From: Hoyosella altamirensis
GTDB lineage: Bacteria; Actinomycetota; Actinomycetes; Mycobacteriales; Mycobacteriaceae
Direction of reading: 5' to 3'
Length of the DNA stretch: 64,000 nt
Assembly (NCBI RefSeq): GCF_014191505.1
Contig: NZ_JACHWS010000001.1
Span: 124,001-188,000, forward strand
Shown: one piece after another, positions 26,279-35,054 of the stretch
Layout: every line of letters begins with the position of its first letter
How positions within the stretch are numbered: the first letter of the stretch is position 1
Notes under the pieces: generated by a model
Database searches by the model: none
What the model was told of the DNA's origin: nothing
What the model saw: the letters and a program-made list of their open reading frames with translations, nothing else
Program-made: the position numbers and the translations under genes

Positions 26279-27232
26279 TTGCCGGATCCGCGGCAAACTC
26301 TGTACGTGACGATCGAGAGATATGCGGCCTGCCGAAAATCGCTGTTGACGAATCTGCCGCCCAGGGAACGTCGGCAGGGTGGGGCCGAACTTCTGAAGTT
26401 GCGCCGCAATTGCTATGTCCGCAGCCGCGAGTGGGCAGCAATGTCCACTGAACAGCGCCACCTCCTCCGCGTCGCGGCGGTTTCGGCCGCGCGACGGCAG
26501 GGCGATGCTGTGTTGAGCCACTCGTCAGCCGCGGTCATGTATGGCCTTCCCACATGGGGTGTCGACCTGCAGCGGGTTCACGTCACTCGTGGTCAGCGCT
26601 CCGCGGGGCGGGTAACTGGTGACATGCACGTGCACTCCGGTTCGGTTTCTGGTTCGGGACTGGTCGCGGGTCTGCCCGTCACGACGCCCGCGCGAACGGT
26701 CGTCGATATCGCCCGGACGGTGCCATTCGAGCAGGCCGTCGTGATCGGCGACGCTGCGCTCCAACGAGGCTTGGCTACCAGAGACCAGTTGAGCAGCGAG
26801 CTTGGTGCAGCGCGCCACTGCACGGGTATCCGGGAGGCACAAAAGGCAATCGCTTTCCTCGACGAGCGAAGCGAGAGCCCAGGCGAATCACGCAGCAGGG
26901 TGTTCATGCATCGATATGGACTTCAGTTGCCGTGTCTCCAGGCGTCTATCCGGGACAAGCGCGGAAAGGTGATTGCGCGCGTGGACTTCCTCTTTCCGTG
27001 CGGCGTGGTCGGAGAGTTCGATGGGCGCATGAAGTACGGGCGAGGTGATGACGTCTTTCGCGAGAAACAGCGCGAAGACGCGCTGCGAAGGCTGGGCTGG
27101 CTGGTGGTGCGCTGGGTGTGGGCCGACCTTGAGCGACCTGATGAACTTTTCCACCGCATCTCGGAAGCACTTGCTGAGGCGAAGCACCGGCCAGCGCCTG
27201 TGGGGGAATGGTCTGAGCGGCCACGGTGTTAA
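26279..27232 (+). CDS. AbiEi/DUF559-like protein
   Basis: 317-aa protein resembling the large group of actinobacterial proteins with an AbiEi-type N-terminal half and a DUF559/Vsr-like endonuclease fold at the end. Visible: LLKLRRNCYV near the N terminus, LSHSSAAVMYGLP (a typical AbiEi wing segment), TTPARTVVDIARTV, and a C-terminal block RVDFLFPCGVVGEFDGRMKYGR with D and E spaced like a nuclease active site, then REDALRRLGWLVVRWVW. No partner antitoxin is adjacent. Start uncertain: TTG 26279 or GTG 26306. It lies between smpB and ssrA. Function unproven. Confidence 0.65.
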   Translation: MPDPRQTLYVTIERYAACRKSLLTNLPPRERRQGGAELLKLRRNCYVRSREWAAMSTEQRHLLRVAAVSAARRQGDAVLSHSSAAVMYGLPTWGVDLQRVHVTRGQRSAGRVTGDMHVHSGSVSGSGLVAGLPVTTPARTVVDIARTVPFEQAVVIGDAALQRGLATRDQLSSELGAARHCTGIREAQKAIAFLDERSESPGESRSRVFMHRYGLQLPCLQASIRDKRGKVIARVDFLFPCGVVGEFDGRMKYGRGDDVFREKQREDALRRLGWLVVRWVWADLERPDELFHRISEALAEAKHRPAPVGEWSERPRC

Positions 27233-27354
27233 TCTCCTCAGGAACCGCAGATTGCCTAAAGATACTGTGGATTTCCTCGGGACGTTTCCGAGTAGATCTG
27301 CAGTATGTTGCGCGAATGTGCGGTGCACGAGGAAATTGACAACTGGAAACGGGA

Positions 27355-27383
27355 ATGACAGGGCCGCCGGGAGGCGTTAGAGT
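27355..27383 (+). promoter_or_regulatory. Predicted ssrA promoter
   Basis: -35 ATGACA (27355-27360), 17-nt spacer and -10 TAGAGT (27378-27383). Transcription would start near 27390, about 20 nt before the mature tmRNA 5' end, which RNase P would trim. Confidence 0.55.
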
Positions 27384-27410
27384 AGGTAGTCCTGTAGAAC
27401 CCAGGCGCGA

Positions 27411-27787
27411 GGGGCTGATCGGTTTCGACTCTGTTCGTCGCGATGGGGGAAGCGTGCCGGTGCAGGCAAGAGACCACCGTTAAGCGTCGTTGCAAACCAA
27501 TAAGCGCCGACAATGCTCAGCGCAGCCAGTCTGACTTCGCTCTCGCAGCTTAGTTAGGCAGATGGCTCGTCAGACCGGGAAGGCCCTCGGCCCGGACCCT
27601 GGCGTCGACTAGAGGGACAAACCGTTTACCCCGGTCACGGGGGTAGATGGGACATCAAACAGTGACTGGGATCGTCATCACAGCTCGTCCGTGAGACTGT
27701 GAGATCCGAGTAGAGACACAACGGACTGCGCACGGAGAAGCCCCATCAACACTGCGGAGGACCCGGGTTCAATTCCCGGCAGCTCCA
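27411..27787 (+). ncRNA. ssrA: Transfer-messenger RNA (tmRNA)
   Basis: Rescues stalled ribosomes with SmpB. The 5' end GGGGCTGATCGGTTTCGACT and the 3' T-arm GGGTTCAATTCCCGG with acceptor CAGCTCC-A form the tRNA-like domain. The tag ORF begins with the resume codon GCC at 27506 after AACCAATAAGC and stops at TAG 27551-27553, encoding ADNAQRSQSDFALAA (15 residues, C-terminal ALAA degradation signal). No CCA is encoded (the bases after the discriminator A are CGA). A strong terminator follows. Confidence 0.95.
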
Positions 27788-27791
27788 CGAG

Positions 27792-27828
27792 AAGCGGCCC
27801 GGACCGACAAGGTCCGGGCCGCTTTGTT
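27792..27828 (+). terminator. Intrinsic terminator of ssrA
   Basis: 14-bp perfect stem (27792-27805 with 27811-27824; AAGCGGCCCGGACC arm), loop GACAA, then TTTGTT. Confidence 0.88.
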
Positions 27829-27932
27829 ATCTCCATTCACTCTCTTTCGAGTTGCGGGCTGCCCCACCATTGGCGAAAGTGATCTTTTCGCGGTGTCACC
27901 ACCGCGAGACAGCACAAACCTCAAGGGGTCGT

Positions 27933-29138
27933 ATGCACTACGCCGTAGGGATAGCTGGTCTCGCCGTTTTCATGACGCTGGCCTGGGCTGCCAGTTATGA
28001 CCGGAAGCTGGCGCTCAAACGGCTCAAATACGTGGCCATCATGCTTGCGATCCAGGTGGTCCTCGGTTTCTTCCTAATCCGCACCGCCGTTGGTCAGACC
28101 GTCGTCGACGGAATAGCTAGCGGTTTTGGCCGGCTCCTCGAGTTTGCGTTCGAGGGAACGTCATTTGTGTTCGGTGGCCTCGCTGGTGATCCAGACGCGA
28201 CGAACGGCCTCACCCCAGCGTTCTTTATGGCAGTGCTCATGCCGATCGTGTTCATCTCGGCGATTATCGGCATCCTCGAATGGTCGAGGCTCTTGCATGT
28301 CGTGATCCGGAATTTAGGCCTGGCAGTCGGCAAGATCAACGGCCTTGGCAAGCTCGAATCATTCGGCGCATCGGCATCCTTGCTTCTGGGCCAGTCTGAG
28401 GTGTTCATTGCGCTGAAGAACCAGCTGCACCACCTGAATGAACGACGGCTTTACACGCTGGCGGCCGCGGCAATGTCGACGGTCTCCGCCTCGATCATGG
28501 GCTCCTACATGGTGCTCCTCGACCCGCAATATGTGGTCACAGCGATAGCGCTGAACTTCTTCGGCATCTTCATCGTGGTGACGCTGATCAATCCGTATGA
28601 CCTCGAACCTTCCGAGGACGTGGCCGTTTTCTCCGACGCGCGACACCGGTCATTCTTCGAGATGCTCACCGAATACATCTGGGACGGTTTCCGCGTGGCG
28701 ATCACCGTTGCTGCGATGCTGATCGGCTTCGTCGCGCTGATCGCGATGGTGAACGGCATCTTCAACGGAATCTTCGGCGTGACATTCCAGCAGGTGATGG
28801 GCTACGTGTTCGCGCCGCTGGCGTTCCTGACGGGGGTTCCGCCATCGGAGATAGTGGACGCAGGCAGCTTGATGGCAACGAAACTCGTGACGAACGAATT
28901 CGTCGCGATGACACAAATCGCGGCGGGGGAGTACGAGTTGTCGGACCGCGCCTACGCGATCGTGGCAGTGTTCCTGGTTTCGTTCGCGAACTTCGCGTCA
29001 ATCGGAATCATCGCGGGAGCGGTGAAGGGCCTCGCGCTGGCGCAGGGCGACACGATCGCAAGATTCGGTCTCCGGCTGCTGTACGGTGCAACACTCGTGA
29101 GCTTCATCAGCGCAACGATGGTCGGGCTCCTCATCTGA
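27933..29138 (+). CDS. Concentrative nucleoside transporter (NupC/CNT family)
   Basis: 401-aa membrane protein with an N-terminal helix, a nucleoside-recognition 'gate' region and a CNT C-terminal domain. Family features: GQSEVFIALKNQL (substrate-binding loop), the SASIMGSYM hairpin, and TNEFVAMTQIA near residue 320. About ten hydrophobic segments. I chose the ATG at 27933 with AAGGGG SD; the longer frame from 27852 runs through the ssrA downstream region. Takes up nucleosides with H+ or Na+ in this family. Monocistronic by spacing. Confidence 0.88.
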   Translation: MHYAVGIAGLAVFMTLAWAASYDRKLALKRLKYVAIMLAIQVVLGFFLIRTAVGQTVVDGIASGFGRLLEFAFEGTSFVFGGLAGDPDATNGLTPAFFMAVLMPIVFISAIIGILEWSRLLHVVIRNLGLAVGKINGLGKLESFGASASLLLGQSEVFIALKNQLHHLNERRLYTLAAAAMSTVSASIMGSYMVLLDPQYVVTAIALNFFGIFIVVTLINPYDLEPSEDVAVFSDARHRSFFEMLTEYIWDGFRVAITVAAMLIGFVALIAMVNGIFNGIFGVTFQQVMGYVFAPLAFLTGVPPSEIVDAGSLMATKLVTNEFVAMTQIAAGEYELSDRAYAIVAVFLVSFANFASIGIIAGAVKGLALAQGDTIARFGLRLLYGATLVSFISATMVGLLI

Positions 29139-29196
29139 TTGTCAGTGCGCTATGGCACGCTAGTACCGCCCCTCAACGAACAGCGGAAGGACGACA

Positions 29197-29931
29197 GTGA
29201 GCGCGAGGAAGACGCCAAGCAAGAGCGCCTACACTCCCGAGAAACCTTCCAACTCAGCGACGTACATCCTCGGCGCGATCGCTGTCGTCATCGCCGCAAT
29301 CGCTGTAGTCGGGATGGTGCTGTGGCAGCAGCGCACAAGTGAACCCGTAGACGAGGGGTACGGAACAGTCCGCGAAGCGCCCGTGGCGATCGCCGACGAC
29401 GGTGTCATCGTGCTCGGCTTCCCGGACGCGCCCCGCTCGATCGCCATATTCGAAGACCATATGTGTGAAGGATGCCAGTCCTTCGAGCGGCTGTTCGGCC
29501 AGCACATCGCACGGGTGATCGACGAGGGCGAAATCTCCGTCGAGTACAACACGATGAACTTCCTCGACCCCGCATCGGGCAGCGGCACGTATTCCACTCG
29601 CGCCGCGGCGGCAGCTGAATGTGTGGCCGAAACGGGCAATGGTGCAGCATTCAGCGGGTTCCACGCTGCGCTCTATGAGGCGAAGCCGCGAAGCGGAGAG
29701 GACCGCACGAATGAGGAACTCGCGGACGTCGCGCGCGAGGCGGGCGCCGACGATGCCGCAGTTGACTGCATTGCGACGGGGGCGCGGGAAGACGCCGCGC
29801 GCGAGCATGCCGACCTAGCTCGCGCGGCCATGGAGGCCGCGGGCGGCCAGGGAACCCCGACCGTGGTGGCGGACGGCGAAATCGTCGACTGGAACAACCG
29901 GCACTGGCTGAACAACCTGATAGGCGAGTGA
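29197..29931 (+). CDS. Membrane-anchored DsbA/thioredoxin-like oxidoreductase
   Basis: 244-aa protein with a TM anchor (residues 22-43) and an extracytoplasmic DsbA-type thioredoxin domain. The active site is C90-E-G-C93 in DHMCEGCQSF, and the cis-Pro loop is GTPTVVADGE. Two more cysteines in the helical insert may pair. Likely promotes disulfide formation in exported proteins. GTG start with AAGGAC upstream. 59 nt after the CNT gene. Confidence 0.82.
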   Translation: MSARKTPSKSAYTPEKPSNSATYILGAIAVVIAAIAVVGMVLWQQRTSEPVDEGYGTVREAPVAIADDGVIVLGFPDAPRSIAIFEDHMCEGCQSFERLFGQHIARVIDEGEISVEYNTMNFLDPASGSGTYSTRAAAAAECVAETGNGAAFSGFHAALYEAKPRSGEDRTNEELADVAREAGADDAAVDCIATGAREDAAREHADLARAAMEAAGGQGTPTVVADGEIVDWNNRHWLNNLIGE

Positions 29932-30006
29932 CCCCAGCAGATTTGCCGGAACTGCTCGACGTGGTGTAATTTCGGTCGAGCACCGGCCCGATAGGCTGAT
30001 GTGAAC

Positions 30007-30079
30007 GGGGCTATGGCGCAGCTGGTAGCGCACCACACTGGCAGTGTGGGGGTCAGGGGTTCGAGTCCCCTTAGCTCCA
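30007..30079 (+). tRNA. tRNA-Ala (GGC)
   Basis: Full cloverleaf: acceptor GGGGCTA/TAGCTCC (one G-U), D-loop AGCTGGTAGCG, anticodon stem CCACA/TGTGG with loop CTGGCAG, anticodon GGC (Ala), T-arm AGGGGTTCGAGTCCCCT, discriminator A. A -10-like TAGGCT lies at 29992-29997. CCA is not fully encoded. Recombinase debris lies immediately downstream. Confidence 0.95.
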
Positions 30080-30099
30080 CCCAAAGTGTCTTATGGGAA

Positions 30100-30635
30100 C
30101 ACGCGACATGGCTCGACGAGTCGTGTTCGTGTTCCGCTTCATTGCCTTCGTCGTCTGTCTCGCTTTCGCGGATGATGGTGGCGATGGCTCGGCGAGCCGC
30201 GGGCGTAGTTCCTCGTTGTCGGTGATGTCCAGCCGCGTGTAGAAGGCTTGGTTCGCCAACCGCCGGTCGGTGCCGCGCGGGTTGGTGGCGAAGTCGAGCA
30301 GCATCCGCGACCCCGCAGGTGCCGCAGTGCAGCAGCCCTTTGAGGTGGTGGGCGTGCTGGACGTGCCGGGTCATCTTCGCTGTGCGCGCCAGCAACAGTG
30401 ACTGCATCTTGTCGAACATCGCCGGTTTCACGGTGGTTTCGTGCGCGCCAGGGTGGAGCGCGACGTGTAGCGGATCACTCCCGCGTAGTAGGGGTTCGTG
30501 AGCAGCTTGTAGAGCGTGTTCTTCCCGAGCGGCTTGGACGGGCGTTTCGGGGTCGGCACCGTCGTCAACGCTCGTGCGGTGAGGTCGCGCAGCCCGGTCA
30601 CGGAGGTCTCGCCCTCGGCGTAGCGCTCGAACGCG
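30100..30635 (-). pseudogene. Serine recombinase C-terminal remnant
   Basis: Reading the minus strand and joining three frames gives the C-terminal half of a large serine recombinase: AFERYAEGETSVTGLRDLTA, then LGKNTLYKLLTNPYYAGVIR (recombinase domain), shift, ETTVKPAMFDKMQSLL and HHLKGLLHCGTCG (zinc beta-ribbon), shift, RMLLDFATNPRGTDRRLANQ and AFYTRLDITDNEELRPRLAE. At least two frameshifts, and the catalytic N-terminal resolvase domain is missing: similarity begins right at the stop of the TetR gene. A dead integrase of a former mobile element next to tRNA-Ala. Confidence 0.8.
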
Positions 30636-31277
30636 TCAGTCAGTCAGCACGGATGCCGCGAGGAGGCCCGCGATGAGAGCTCGATATCGGTCCACCGTGC
30701 CACCGCCCTGACCAACGAACCGGTCGTAGAGTTCGACGGCGCCAATCAGCGTCGTCCGATCGGTGAGTTCTTCGAGGGGGGTGTCATCTCGCAACCAGCC
30801 CTTTGCGTGCCACATCCTGATCACGAGGGCGTTCTGCTCCCGGATCGAGGCGGTGAGCGCGCGCAGCTCTGCAGCGAGAGCCGCATCATGACGGGCCGCC
30901 TCGGCGAAGGCCTGCCACAAACCGTGTCCGGCCTGGTTGACGGCAGTCAGCACCTCGGCGGCCACCTGCGCCGCCTCGTGAGGAGTGCGTGCAGCCAGAA
31001 GCTGGAGTCCAAGTTCTGTCTCCAGCACCGGCTGATCCCGGCCTCCCGCGAAGGACACCAGGTCGATGGCGGCCCGGAGAAGTTCGGGCTTCGGTCCGTA
31101 GTTCTGCACGGTCTCAGTTGACACGCCCGCGCGCTCTGCGATCTTCGGCAGTGTTGTGGCGGCGTATCCGCTGCGGCCAAAGAGCTCGGCAGCTGCCTGC
31201 ACGACACGGACCCGAGTCTGCTCCGCCTGCTCACGGCGCAGGCGTGACGTGTAAGGGCGTGTCGGTTTCGCAGACAT
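30636..31277 (-). CDS. TetR family transcriptional regulator
   Basis: 213-aa regulator. HTH visible as TLPKIAERAGVSTETVQNYG; ligand domain follows. Start ATG at 31277 (MSAKPTRPY). It is divergent from a cupin gene, with a palindrome (31302-31320) between them. Its stop coincides with the edge of the recombinase remnant, so the C terminus might have been altered by the rearrangement, although the length is normal. Confidence 0.85.
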   Translation of the reverse strand: MSAKPTRPYTSRLRREQAEQTRVRVVQAAAELFGRSGYAATTLPKIAERAGVSTETVQNYGPKPELLRAAIDLVSFAGGRDQPVLETELGLQLLAARTPHEAAQVAAEVLTAVNQAGHGLWQAFAEAARHDAALAAELRALTASIREQNALVIRMWHAKGWLRDDTPLEELTDRTTLIGAVELYDRFVGQGGGTVDRYRALIAGLLAASVLTD

Positions 31278-31301
31278 ATTGACTCCAGTGCAGACAAGAT
31301 G

Positions 31302-31320
31302 GATACTAGAGCACAGTATC
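31302..31320. promoter_or_regulatory. Candidate TetR operator (TetR/cupin)
   Basis: GATACT-AGAGCAC-AGTATC: perfect 6-bp arms around 7 nt, 25 nt upstream of the TetR start and 33 nt upstream of the cupin start. Same ATACT/AGTAT half-sites as the 15202-15220 palindrome. Confidence 0.5.
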
Positions 31321-31352
31321 GAAATATCCTCACCCTGACCGGAGGATCGATC

Positions 31353-31931
31353 ATGGCGCACGCAGGTGGCACTCTGACTCATCCTGTCACCGGGGAGCGT
31401 CTGAAATGGCGGCAGGTCGCCACCGACACGGACGGAGAGCTGCTGCAGGCCGACATGTGGGTGCGTCCGGGCGGATTCGTCGCTGCGGCGCACATCCACC
31501 CGCAGCAGGAAGAGCGATTCGAGGTCCTCACTGGCACCGCCGCGTTCATGCTCGACGGCGTGAAGAGCACCGCGACAGCGGGGCAGTCCGTCACGGTGCC
31601 CGCCGGACACCCGCACGTATGGTGGAACGGCGGCGACGATGAGGTGCATGTACTCGTCGAGCTACGCCCCGCACTTCGCACCGAGGTGTTCTTCGAGACG
31701 TTCTTCGGCCTCGCACAGGATGGGAAGATCACGCAGAAGGGTCTGCCTCACCTGCTTCAGATGGCAGTGATCCTGCGGGCGTTCGCACCCGAAATCCGGC
31801 TCGCGCAGCCTCCCAGCAGGGTCCAGGCGATGCTGTTCGCGCCGCTCGCAGCTCTCGGCCGAGCACTCGGCCGTCGGGCCTCGTACTCGAAGTACAGCTC
31901 GAAGCCGCTCCCGATGTGGGAAACCGCATAG
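31353..31931 (+). CDS. Cupin domain protein
   Basis: 192-aa protein with one cupin_2 barrel. Metal-ligand motif 1 appears as AHIHPQQEERFEVLTG (H-x-H-x4/5-E) and motif 2 as PAGHPHVWWN. The C-terminal third is hydrophobic (LAALGRALG region) and may be a membrane-associated helix. ATG at 31353 with SD GGAGGA. Divergent from the TetR gene, which probably controls it. Substrate unknown. Confidence 0.8.
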   Translation: MAHAGGTLTHPVTGERLKWRQVATDTDGELLQADMWVRPGGFVAAAHIHPQQEERFEVLTGTAAFMLDGVKSTATAGQSVTVPAGHPHVWWNGGDDEVHVLVELRPALRTEVFFETFFGLAQDGKITQKGLPHLLQMAVILRAFAPEIRLAQPPSRVQAMLFAPLAALGRALGRRASYSKYSSKPLPMWETA

Positions 31932-32310
31932 CCTTCTCACCGTTGACCGAATTTTGTGTTCACCCGCCGTTTGCCATGGTCGACCCCGCTCGGCGACGCA
32001 CTGAACCTGCTTCTTGATCGCCTCGACCTGTACCGCGACGTCATCCAGCATGGTCTGGCCGGACATGGCTATGTGCTCGATTGCCTTCTCGACGCTCGCG
32101 AGCGCCGGTGACGCATTGCCGACAATGCTCGTGAAGTCGCCGTAGTCCTCGGCAATTCCCTTGTGTCGAGCCCGAGTTGTGGGACGCTGACCGAAGGTGA
32201 CGAAGTGGAGCTCGTCAGCAGAACTCTCGGCTGGGTTCGCAGCGCGAGGATCATCAGGCCGTCGCGTTTTAGAGCCGGGCAGTAATTGTCCGTTCGGGGT
32301 CAGGGTGCAC
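31932..32310. other. Gene-free stretch with a possible gene fragment on the minus strand
   Basis: 379 bp without an intact gene. On the minus strand, 32255 down to about 32005, a frame of ~83 codons reads like authentic protein (ADELHFVTFGQRP, DYGDFTSIVGNASPALASVE, MLDDVAVQVEAIKKQVQ: amphipathic, coiled-coil-like) but has no clean start or domain; it may be the tail of a deleted gene. Nothing else recognised. Confidence 0.3.
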
Positions 32311-33957
32311 ATGGATCGATCGCAGACAGTGCGGCACGCGGGGGAGCGAACCACGCACCGTCGTGTCCCTGAATGGCTCCTCACCACCCTCGCCGCCCTA
32401 CTGGTCTTCCTCGCACTCATCGCACCTCCCGACACCCAGCACCTAATCCCCCTGGCGATACTGCGGATCCCCGTGGAGGGACTGCTCGCTGCCGCGCTCC
32501 TGCTCGTTCTGCCAGCACGCCCACGCCGGATTGTGGCTCTCGCCCTAGGCTCCCTGCTCGGCTTGCTGACCCTGCTGCGCATCATCCAGATGGCCTTTTC
32601 CGGTATCCGGGGTAGGCAGTTCGATCCGGTCTTCGACTGGCCTCAGCTCGGCAACGGAGTGTCCCTGCTCGAAAGGGAGATCGGCTCGCTCGGTGCGTTC
32701 GCCGTCGCAGGCGGGGCCGTCGTCCTCGCAATTGCCCTGGTCCTACTTATTGCGCTGTCTGTCGGGCGGCTTGCGCGCGTCGCCACCAATCACCGGCGCA
32801 CGACGGGACGCACGGTCGCCGGACTGACCGTCATCTGGCTGGTGTGTTTAACGTTCTCCGTGCAGCTCGCGCCATCGTTGCCGGTGGCGTCGCGGAGCGT
32901 CGTGGAGCTCGCCTACCAGGCCGGCCACCAGGTGCGGACGAGCGTGGAGAATCAGCGACAATTCGACTCTGAGTTGAGCGCCGCTGACGACACTTCGGTC
33001 GTGGGTCCGCTCGCCGCGCTACGCGGGAAGGACGTCGTCTTCGCCTTTGTGGAGAGCTACGGGCGGATCGCGCTCGAGGACCCGGAGTTCGCGCCAACGG
33101 TCACGGCGGTGCTCGACGATGGAACCCGCCAGCTCGATGCGGCCGGATTCGCTTCGCGCAGTGGATACCTCACCTCGCCGGTATCCGGCGGCGACAGTTG
33201 GCTGGCGCACGCAACGTTGCAATCCGGGCTGCGGGTGGCAAACCAGTACAGCTACGACAAGCTCGTCGAAAGCGACCGGCTCACGCTCACGAGCGCATTC
33301 AACACTGATTGGCGGACCGTCGCGGTCATGCCGGCCAACCGAGGCCCGTGGCCGGCGGGAGACTACTACGGCTTCGACCAGATCTACGACGAGCAGAGCC
33401 TCGACATCCGATCCCGAACCTATTTCGGCTTTCAAGCCCCAGACCAGTACACGCTGTCCTTCTTCCAACGCACCGAACGCGAGCGCGCGGGCCGGGAGCC
33501 GGTGATGGCGGAGATCGCGCTCGTGACCAGTCACTGGCCGTGGCATATGATTCCCTACCTGCGCGACTGGAACGACGTCGGCGACGGCGCCGTCTTCGAC
33601 GAGCCCGACGCCGGGCAGAGCGCTTCCGCGCAGGTGGTCATGCTCGACAACGCCCGTATGCGCGACGGCTACCGCCGAACCATCGAATACTCGCTGTCCA
33701 CCCTGGTCTCCTATCTGCAGACCTACGGCGACGACGACCTGGTGCTCGTCCTCCTCGGCGACCACCAGCCGCCCACCTACCTCATTGGCGAGGACAAGGG
33801 CTTGGACGTCCCGATCACAATCGTCACCCGCGACCGGGCCGTGCTGGATCAGATCGCGGACTGGGGTTGGGAGGCCGGGCTGCGGCCGAGCCCACACGCT
33901 CCGGTCTGGCCGATGGAGTCCTTCCGCGACCGGTTCCTGACCGCCTTCAGCAAGTAG
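32311..33957 (+). CDS. Membrane sulfatase/LTA-synthase-like phosphotransferase
   Basis: 548-aa protein: five TM helices (about 21-40, 45-68, 72-92, 128-152, 168-187), then an alkaline-phosphatase-superfamily domain outside. Metal and active-site candidates: E248 in FVESYGR, Ser in SGGDSW (292-297), and the DH pair in LLGDHQPP near residue 490. This fold in membrane proteins transfers or removes phospho-alcohol groups of lipids or glycans. ATG 32311; SD weak. It opens the 32-40 kb cluster, 92 nt before the MDR gene, and a lipid headgroup role would fit the cluster's CDP-alcohol phosphotransferase. Confidence 0.72.
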   Translation: MDRSQTVRHAGERTTHRRVPEWLLTTLAALLVFLALIAPPDTQHLIPLAILRIPVEGLLAAALLLVLPARPRRIVALALGSLLGLLTLLRIIQMAFSGIRGRQFDPVFDWPQLGNGVSLLEREIGSLGAFAVAGGAVVLAIALVLLIALSVGRLARVATNHRRTTGRTVAGLTVIWLVCLTFSVQLAPSLPVASRSVVELAYQAGHQVRTSVENQRQFDSELSAADDTSVVGPLAALRGKDVVFAFVESYGRIALEDPEFAPTVTAVLDDGTRQLDAAGFASRSGYLTSPVSGGDSWLAHATLQSGLRVANQYSYDKLVESDRLTLTSAFNTDWRTVAVMPANRGPWPAGDYYGFDQIYDEQSLDIRSRTYFGFQAPDQYTLSFFQRTERERAGREPVMAEIALVTSHWPWHMIPYLRDWNDVGDGAVFDEPDAGQSASAQVVMLDNARMRDGYRRTIEYSLSTLVSYLQTYGDDDLVLVLLGDHQPPTYLIGEDKGLDVPITIVTRDRAVLDQIADWGWEAGLRPSPHAPVWPMESFRDRFLTAFSK

Positions 33958-34049
33958 GGCCGCTCGCTCAGAGCAATGCCACGTTTCGGCCCTACCGACG
34001 TGGTATACACGGTGCACGGGCCATGGAACGAAAGCTATTCGGAGGGCCG

Positions 34050-35054
34050 ATGTCTGAGGGCGACGCACGTGCTTACTGGGTGCGTGCCCCCGGGCTGGGC
34101 GAGCTCCGCGACGTTCGGCTGCCACCCGCGAATCCCGACGAGGTGCTGGTCCGAACCCTGTTCAGTGGGATCAGCCGCGGTACCGAGATGCTGGTGTTTC
34201 GCGGCGGCGTCCCGGCCGACCAGCATCAGGCGATGCGGGCGCCATTTCAGGACGGGGACTTCCCAGGGCCGGTGAAGTACGGCTACCTCAATGTCGGGGA
34301 AGTCGAGGAGGGGCCGGCGCACCTGGTAGGTCGCACGGTGTTCTGCCTCTACCCACACCAGACCCGTTACGTTGTCCCCGCCGATGCCGTGGTCGTCGTG
34401 CCGGACGACGTCCCGCCCGCGCGGGCGGCACTCACCGGCGCAGTGGAGACGGCGGTGAACGTGCTCTGGGACGCGCCGCCGCTCATCGGTGATCGGGTCA
34501 CGGTCGTGGGTGCCGGGATGATCGGCTGCTGCGTGGCCCGGCTGCTCGCCAAGTTTCCCGAAGTTTCGGTCACGCTCGTCGATGTGGACACCTCACGTGC
34601 CGAGGTCGCGGCAGCGCTGGGTGTCGAGTTCGCGCAGGCCGGCGACGCACCTCGGGATCAGGATCGCGTCATCCACGCCACTGCGACGGCCGAAGGGTTG
34701 TGGTTGGCTTTGCAGTTGCTGGCCACCGAGGGGGAAGTGATCGAAGTGAGCTGGTACGGCGATACCGACGTCCAGGTCCCGCTTGGCGGAGCGTTCCATT
34801 CGCGGCGGCTGGCAATCCGTTCCAGCCAAGTCGGCCTGGTCGCTCCGGTTCGTAGGACGAGCCGAACGAACACGGAGCGGCGCAAACTTGCCCTGGAACT
34901 TCTCCGAGACCCGGCCTTTGACGCACTGCTGAGCAGCAGGTCGCCGTTTGATCAGTTGCCCGAAACGATGGCAAAGCTCGGTTCGCTGCCAGGCCTGTGC
35001 CACGTGATCACCTACGAAGGGAGTGAAAGCAGTGTTCAGTGTGACGGTGCGTGA
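34050..35054 (+). CDS. MDR-family dehydrogenase without the catalytic zinc cysteine
   Basis: 334-aa medium-chain dehydrogenase/reductase. GroES-like N-terminal part, then a Rossmann domain with VVGAGMIG at 152-159. The position of the catalytic zinc cysteine in alcohol dehydrogenases reads SGISRGTE, so the zinc ligand is absent and a reductase-type mechanism is more likely. ATG 34050 with GGAGGG; an in-frame ATG at 34023 is possible. Its 3' end overlaps the PTPS gene by 23 nt; all genes from here to 38716 overlap, implying one transcript. Confidence 0.8.
   Translation: MSEGDARAYWVRAPGLGELRDVRLPPANPDEVLVRTLFSGISRGTEMLVFRGGVPADQHQAMRAPFQDGDFPGPVKYGYLNVGEVEEGPAHLVGRTVFCLYPHQTRYVVPADAVVVVPDDVPPARAALTGAVETAVNVLWDAPPLIGDRVTVVGAGMIGCCVARLLAKFPEVSVTLVDVDTSRAEVAAALGVEFAQAGDAPRDQDRVIHATATAEGLWLALQLLATEGEVIEVSWYGDTDVQVPLGGAFHSRRLAIRSSQVGLVAPVRRTSRTNTERRKLALELLRDPAFDALLSSRSPFDQLPETMAKLGSLPGLCHVITYEGSESSVQCDGA

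Noticed and set aside
29673-30431. 252-codon minus-strand frame across tRNA-Ala
   Set aside because: It merges recombinase debris, antisense tRNA and antisense of the DsbA-like gene; not one protein.
33309-34049. Long upstream extension of the MDR dehydrogenase frame
   Set aside because: It is an Arg/Pro-rich alternative frame of the sulfatase-fold gene; the SD at 34041 supports the shorter start.
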